From Clarireedia homoeocarpa (taxonomy: Eukaryota; Ascomycota; Leotiomycetes; Helotiales; Rutstroemiaceae): DNA of 64,000 nucleotides. Shown piece by piece: positions 60,326-64,000 of the stretch (positions are counted from its first letter, which is position 1; the number at the start of each line of letters is the position of its first letter). The stretch is taken from positions 62,001-126,000 of the forward strand of contig LNKV01000070.1 of the NCBI GenBank assembly GCA_001465935.1. Direction: 5' to 3'. A program made the translations under genes and the position numbers. The notes under the pieces are model-generated. The model had not been told where the DNA came from. It made no database searches and was given only the letters and a program-made list of their open reading frames with translations.

Positions 60326-61158
60326 CATCCCCCTGCCGCTGCTTGACGCTCGAGGAGATCAAACCGTGTTGCACGAAGCTTCTTCGCGAATAATCTTACC
60401 TTGTCATCCCAATTTCGCGTGTTTGTGGTTGTTTACTGACGGAATCCTACCTGGCTTTTCTGTCGTGTTCCTCGCCTTCGGGAGGAGAAAGAACATGTTT
60501 CATCAACCTTGAACATAAGAGAGCGTGTAAGTGTGACGACGAACAAATCAGCGAACTTCAACCGGGTTTCTCATTTCTCATCGTTCCTCTCCTATGTAAG
60601 GCTCAGCTGATTATTACATTTACTCAAGTGGACGTCCAATCTGCGTCAAATCTCAAACTTCGAGAAGAAAGGTAACGTGTGTTGTCTAAGACTTTAATGT
60701 GAGAAGCCAATGTAAATATAGCAAGTTTTGTGGGGACTACGGATGCTCGATGATTTACGAAAGTATGACGGACGGTGTTTTGACGTTACCCATCCATTCT
60801 CAGCCTCAGCATAGTCGTTATCTTTCATAAGGATTCCCCCCGTTTGCTGCACATCTCCGATCACTAATCAACCTAGCCCGTGAAATTCCCACCTACCCCA
60901 TGTTTACCAGTGCTTTGATATTCAAAGACAGCCTCCTTCAAGTGTGGAAGGAGTTTCGCTGCATGAGGAACCAAGATTCGAGACACACCGCTTCGTTGTG
61001 AACCAACTATCATGTGAGTATACCATCATAATTTGCGTAATGTATCCCTTTCGCGATATTCCTCGTCTCCATATGCTAACGCCCTTAAAATGCTCCTTTG
61101 GGTATTGAACGCCGTCCGCATCAAAATCCGTAAAAGAAACCTCTTTTTATCTCTTTCC

Positions 61159-61710
61159 CTAAGCCGGAGGCGTTTCGTGTACCAGAACGAGTATATATTT
61201 TATGTCTGGAACAATCACGAGTTCATGTTTCTTCGTTCGAAGTCGCAATAGTTTAACATCATCCTAGAAGAATGTTATCAGCTCTGCCCATGAATGATAG
61301 ATACCATTTGAATCTCTGCATACCTCTGCATCCATCCCGTGCACAAGTCCACCTGCTGCGCTCATAAATTTCCACACCATAGCAGCCAATTCTTCAACGC
61401 CTTGACTGTCCACACTAGTTGCGATACCAGTTTCTTCAGTTGTGCCAGCTCCCGCTACTCCGGCATTGCTTGACCTTCCGACAGCAGATGGCGCACGGAA
61501 CGAAGAAAAGGTCCCGGAGTTCTGGATGATCGTGCCGCTGGAGGCTTCAAGAACCATTGTCGCCTGTACACCGGGCTTCTTGGACAACCTTGCTAGAGTC
61601 TCTGCCAACGCCTCCGCGCCGCTTCCCTTGGGGTATTGTCAGCAGGTGAGTTTTTGTGTATTGACAGCTTGCATATAACATACGGTCAATTGGTCCGTCA
61701 TTTGCGCCAT
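61159..61710 (-). CDS. Roadblock/LC7-type dynein light chain
   Basis: Three exons on the minus strand: 61710-61684, 61626-61324, 61263-61159, giving 144 aa. Exon 1 encodes only MAQMTDQLT. The roadblock fold is visible in ALAETLARLSKKPGVQATMV, then a Gly/Ala-rich insertion (VGRSSNAGVAGAGTTEETG, about residues 57-75), the helix AAMVWKFMSAAGGLV and, across intron 2, GMDAE joining DDVKLLRLRTKKHELVIVPD and KYILVLVHETPPA. This C-terminal strand pair is diagnostic. Such proteins form homodimers that bind the dynein intermediate chain and help assemble the motor for retrograde transport and nuclear migration. The insertion makes it longer than the ~96-aa animal protein. The gene is divergent from IPI1. 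Confidence 0.9.
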
Positions 61711-61935
61711 GGTTGCGTTACTGTTTCCGTAAAATGTGTACGCGTTGCTGGATGATTGCAAAAATATAAACAGTACGATAATCGAGATGCAGGGTTCATG
61801 ACGCTGTGTCATCGGTAAGTTCCGTGAACCCCTCGGCTACTAGCTATCGGCCTATCTGCCATGGAACTTTTTTTCTATTTCGTCTCGAAACATTTTCAAG
61901 ACATCAATTCTCCTTGCCAGGGTATTCAATTTGCA
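61711..61935. promoter_or_regulatory. Short divergent promoter roadblock / IPI1
   Basis: Only 225 bp separate two start codons that point away from each other. An AT-rich stretch (AAAAATATAAACAG near 61760) could serve either direction. Bidirectional promoter is inferred from layout. Confidence 0.6.
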
Positions 61936-63118
61936 ATGGGTTCCAGTGCAAAGAAGAAGAAGGAGAAGAAAAAGGATTTTCAGGTAAGCCGATTTTGGAA
62001 ATTATTAGTGAAACACAGTTAACATTTGAATTATAGAAACCAAAGCTTCGGGTCGGAAAGAGCAAAGCGAAAGCAGACAATTTTACTGACACAAGCTTCA
62101 AATCCAAATGTACGTGGACGAAGCCAGCAATCTTGCGCCTTGCAGTCGCATCACTTCCCTCAGATCTCTTTCCTCCTCGCACAGTATCACAAATTGATGT
62201 CCTTCTGAAATAGCAATCGTTGTAAACCAGCAATCCCTCTCTACGTCCGCGCCCTCGTCCGTTGCGCAATTCACACATTACCTATCTCTGGCATCCTCCT
62301 CACGATCCGATACGCAACGGCGCGATGCATTGGCATATCTTACAACGCAAATTTCCTCACAACCCGTGAATGCACCAGTACCTTTACCTATCGCCATCCT
62401 TCTCCCTAAACTGCTACCTCTCATGCTCGATGGATCCACATCGGTGCGCGCACAGCTCCTGAAATTCTTCCGTCTCTTACCAGCTTCGGATATTGGTGAT
62501 CGGGCAGAGGCTGCATTACTTTACACAAGGGCTGGAATGACACATCTGGCTGCAGAGATCCGGGTCGACGCTTTAGCGTTCCTGGAGTGGCTACTCGAAG
62601 TCGCACAGGAAGATGTAGTTTCATGTCCCGGTGGATGGGTTAAGACACTGAAGAGTTTCATGTCCATGATAGGCTGGGCTACAAGCAGCGGCACCACAAA
62701 GTGGACATCTGCTAGCAAAGCCACATTTGGAAAGATGGGCAAGTCTCTCCCAAGACAGTTATTGGTGCTTGCGCAATTTCTCAAGGCTGGACTTGTGGAG
62801 CCAGAAGTAGCGGCACAGGCAGCTTCAGCCGCTAGTAACCTTTCACTCTGGGATGTCAAGCGACATATGATTCCCACAAGGGCAAATGCTTATGCGCATT
62901 TAAACCTATTCGGGTCGTCCCGAGACGAAGAGGGAGAAATGTATATTGATAGAGAAGACCGACAAAGAGTGTTCCATAAAAAGTTTCAGGCAGCCGTAGC
63001 GAGTGGTGTAGAGAGCGCAAAGAAAGAGGGAGGAGAAGTCGGTAGAGCAGCAGCTGTATTAACGAAAGTCCTACGCGATGGTATGGATGATTATAGTGGC
63101 GTTGACGATACCCAATAG
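61936..63118 (+). CDS. IPI1: Pre-rRNA processing protein Ipi1 (Rix1 complex)
   Basis: Three exons: 61936-61983, 62037-62109, 62214-63118, giving 341 aa. The start MGSSAKKKKEKKKDFQ, then KPKLRVGKSKAKADNFTDTS, is the basic Ipi1/Tex10 N-terminus, a nuclear/nucleolar targeting and binding segment. After intron 2 comes the helical HEAT-like region (FTHYLSLASSSRSDTQRRDA, LLPKLLPLMLDGSTSVRAQL, AEIRVDALAFLEWLLEV). Ipi1 works with Rix1/Ipi2 and Ipi3 in removing ITS2 from the 27S pre-rRNA and in preparing the pre-60S particle for Rea1. Length equals the yeast protein (about 334). Splice phases are consistent and all introns are GT-AG. Confidence 0.9.
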
Positions 63119-63467
63119 GACATCATGTTGGAGTTTTGGCGTTTTGATAGAATATAGTGGAATCCGTTGATTACATATGTAGAATCCTCAAGCCAATGTT
63201 AATTTCACTGCTAAGCAATTTACTTGAAAATTTAGTAACGCGGAGATCGAGGTATTAGTTGTGGTGTTAGGTTTTGATGAGGGATTTTCCTCGAGTCAGC
63301 GATGGCCGAGCTGCATAGTTCATTATGAACAGAGATCCAATTATAACCAAATATACAATTTAGCACCCCAACTCCTAGTATTCATTCATATGCAGTACGA
63401 CCCACCTAATGTTACCCGTCGTCATACATCACGCCCTCCTATATTCGCAACGTCCCTCTCATACATA
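63119..63467. other. Intergenic between converging 3' ends
   Basis: 349 bp between the IPI1 stop and the stop of the CREG-like gene on the other strand. AT-rich, with no gene seen. Confidence 0.6.
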
Positions 63468-64000
63468 TCACAACTCCCAGCTCCCCCATCCCAACCCCAA
63501 CCCTTCAACAGCCCACTCCTTCCACCCCTTCTTCTCCCCCACAAGCCTGACACCCTCCCACTCCTCCCGCTTCACGCTCCTCCACTCCTCGATCGGTATC
63601 CAGCCAATATACGCGCGATCCCCGAACCCGCCTATCCAGTATACTTCCTGTACTATCAGGCGCATCCACTCGCTGTGGTGGATCTTGTTCCCCGGGAGCC
63701 AGTATTTCGCGTCTGGGTGGGTGTCGACGAAACAGCTGCGTAGATCGGAGTCGTCATTTTCAGAAGAGGAAGGGAAAGTGATGGGTTCGAGGTAGCCGAG
63801 GAGACTGAAGCGCGGGAGGTTTGCGGCGCTGTAGGCGAAGGGGTCGGGGGAGGATGAGTATGAGATGCGTGATTTAGGTGGGTAGGGAGGCGTCCAGGTT
63901 AGGGAGAGGGAGATGTTGGGGTGGTGGAGGGCGTTGCGGAAGGAGGTGGCGATGCTAATTGCGAGGATGGTGGGGGAGTTGAGAGTGGGCTCGCAGTCGG
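63468..64000 (-). CDS. CREG-like FMN-binding split-barrel protein, 5' part missing at window edge
   Basis: A continuous minus-strand frame enters from the window edge at 64000 and stops at 63468-63470 (about 176 residues). It contains PTILAISIATSFRN, a variable Pro/Ser loop, LPRFSLLGYLEPI, then SCFVDTHPDAKYWLPGNKIH and VYWIGGFGDRAYIGWIPIEE. The block C-F-x-x-x-H-P-D-A-K-x-W-x-P-G ... W-x-G-G-F-G-D is the pyridoxamine-5'-phosphate-oxidase-like family that includes secreted CREG glycoproteins. Fungal members usually begin with a signal peptide, which would lie outside the window. Whether flavin is bound is uncertain; many CREG proteins have lost it. The C-terminus (GVRLVGEKKGWKEWAVEGLG) is a Gly/Trp-rich extension. 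Confidence 0.8.
   Translation of the reverse strand, partial: DCEPTLNSPTILAISIATSFRNALHHPNISLSLTWTPPYPPKSRISYSSSPDPFAYSAANLPRFSLLGYLEPITFPSSSENDDSDLRSCFVDTHPDAKYWLPGNKIHHSEWMRLIVQEVYWIGGFGDRAYIGWIPIEEWRSVKREEWEGVRLVGEKKGWKEWAVEGLGLGWGSWEL

Larger units (their letters stand above)
59104..61158. other. Intergenic, rich in short tandem repeats
   Basis: Holds at least three short tandem arrays (listed separately) and several GCATGTGCATGTGCAT-type runs near 59400. No supported gene; Leu-rich and Arg/Ser-rich frames around 60150-60400 come from the hexamer repeat. Confidence 0.5.

Noticed and set aside
60146..60512. Leu-rich, Phe/Cys-rich and Arg/Ser-rich frames
   Set aside because: They come from the TTCTGC hexamer repeat read in different frames.
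1..64000. CRISPR arrays, prokaryotic operons or phage genes
   Set aside because: The DNA is clearly fungal nuclear. No regularly spaced repeats of the right length and no prokaryotic gene arrangement are present.

Overview
The window is nuclear DNA of a filamentous ascomycete (Pezizomycotina). Most genes carry short GT-AG introns of 47-110 nt with CTRAY-like branch sites, and the recognisable proteins are typical of moulds: Sub2, an RNase P zinc-ribbon subunit, a Dbf2/Sid2 kinase, an Hsp12-like protein, Ipi1, a roadblock dynein chain, a 2EXR protein and two DUF6594-type membrane proteins. A Leotiomycete (Botrytis/Sclerotinia relative) fits my memory of several proteins, but that is inference. 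All exon junctions were placed by hand; a model is trusted most where phases add up and family motifs continue across the joins.

Layout. 1-7.35 kb: no supported gene. 7.35-14.1 kb: ketopantoate-reductase-like protein with a long disordered tail, a WBP11-type splicing protein, a 2EXR protein. 14.1-22.4 kb: repeat island with a non-autonomous hAT-like element (perfect 8-bp target duplication) and two broken paralogous genes with a Myb/SANT-like N-terminus, one showing C-to-T type stop codons inside a glutamine-rich repeat. 22.4-25.4 kb: SUB2 and RPR2, divergent. 25.7-26.6 kb: F-box-like gene with an in-frame TAG. 28.1-32.8 kb: HSP12-like gene and the DBF2 kinase. 35.6-36.2 kb: small three-exon gene. 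38.3-39.8 kb: secreted GH43 glycosidase. 40.5-52 kb: two DUF6594-type genes with the same intron phases, each with a small gene upstream on the same strand, separated by an inverted-repeat element, an LTR-like insert and a foldback repeat. 52-55.9 kb: no supported gene. 55.9-64 kb: conserved 985-aa protein, roadblock dynein chain divergent from IPI1, and the 3' part of a CREG-like split-barrel protein cut by the window edge.

Functionally the intact genes are mostly housekeeping RNA and ribosome biology (SUB2, RPR2, WBP11-like, IPI1), mitotic exit/septation (DBF2), stress (HSP12-like), motor transport (roadblock) and plant-polymer breakdown (GH43). The accessory parts are the 14-21 kb repeat island and the DUF6594/transposon block at 40-52 kb. 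I found no CRISPR array, rRNA, tRNA or prokaryotic-type operon.
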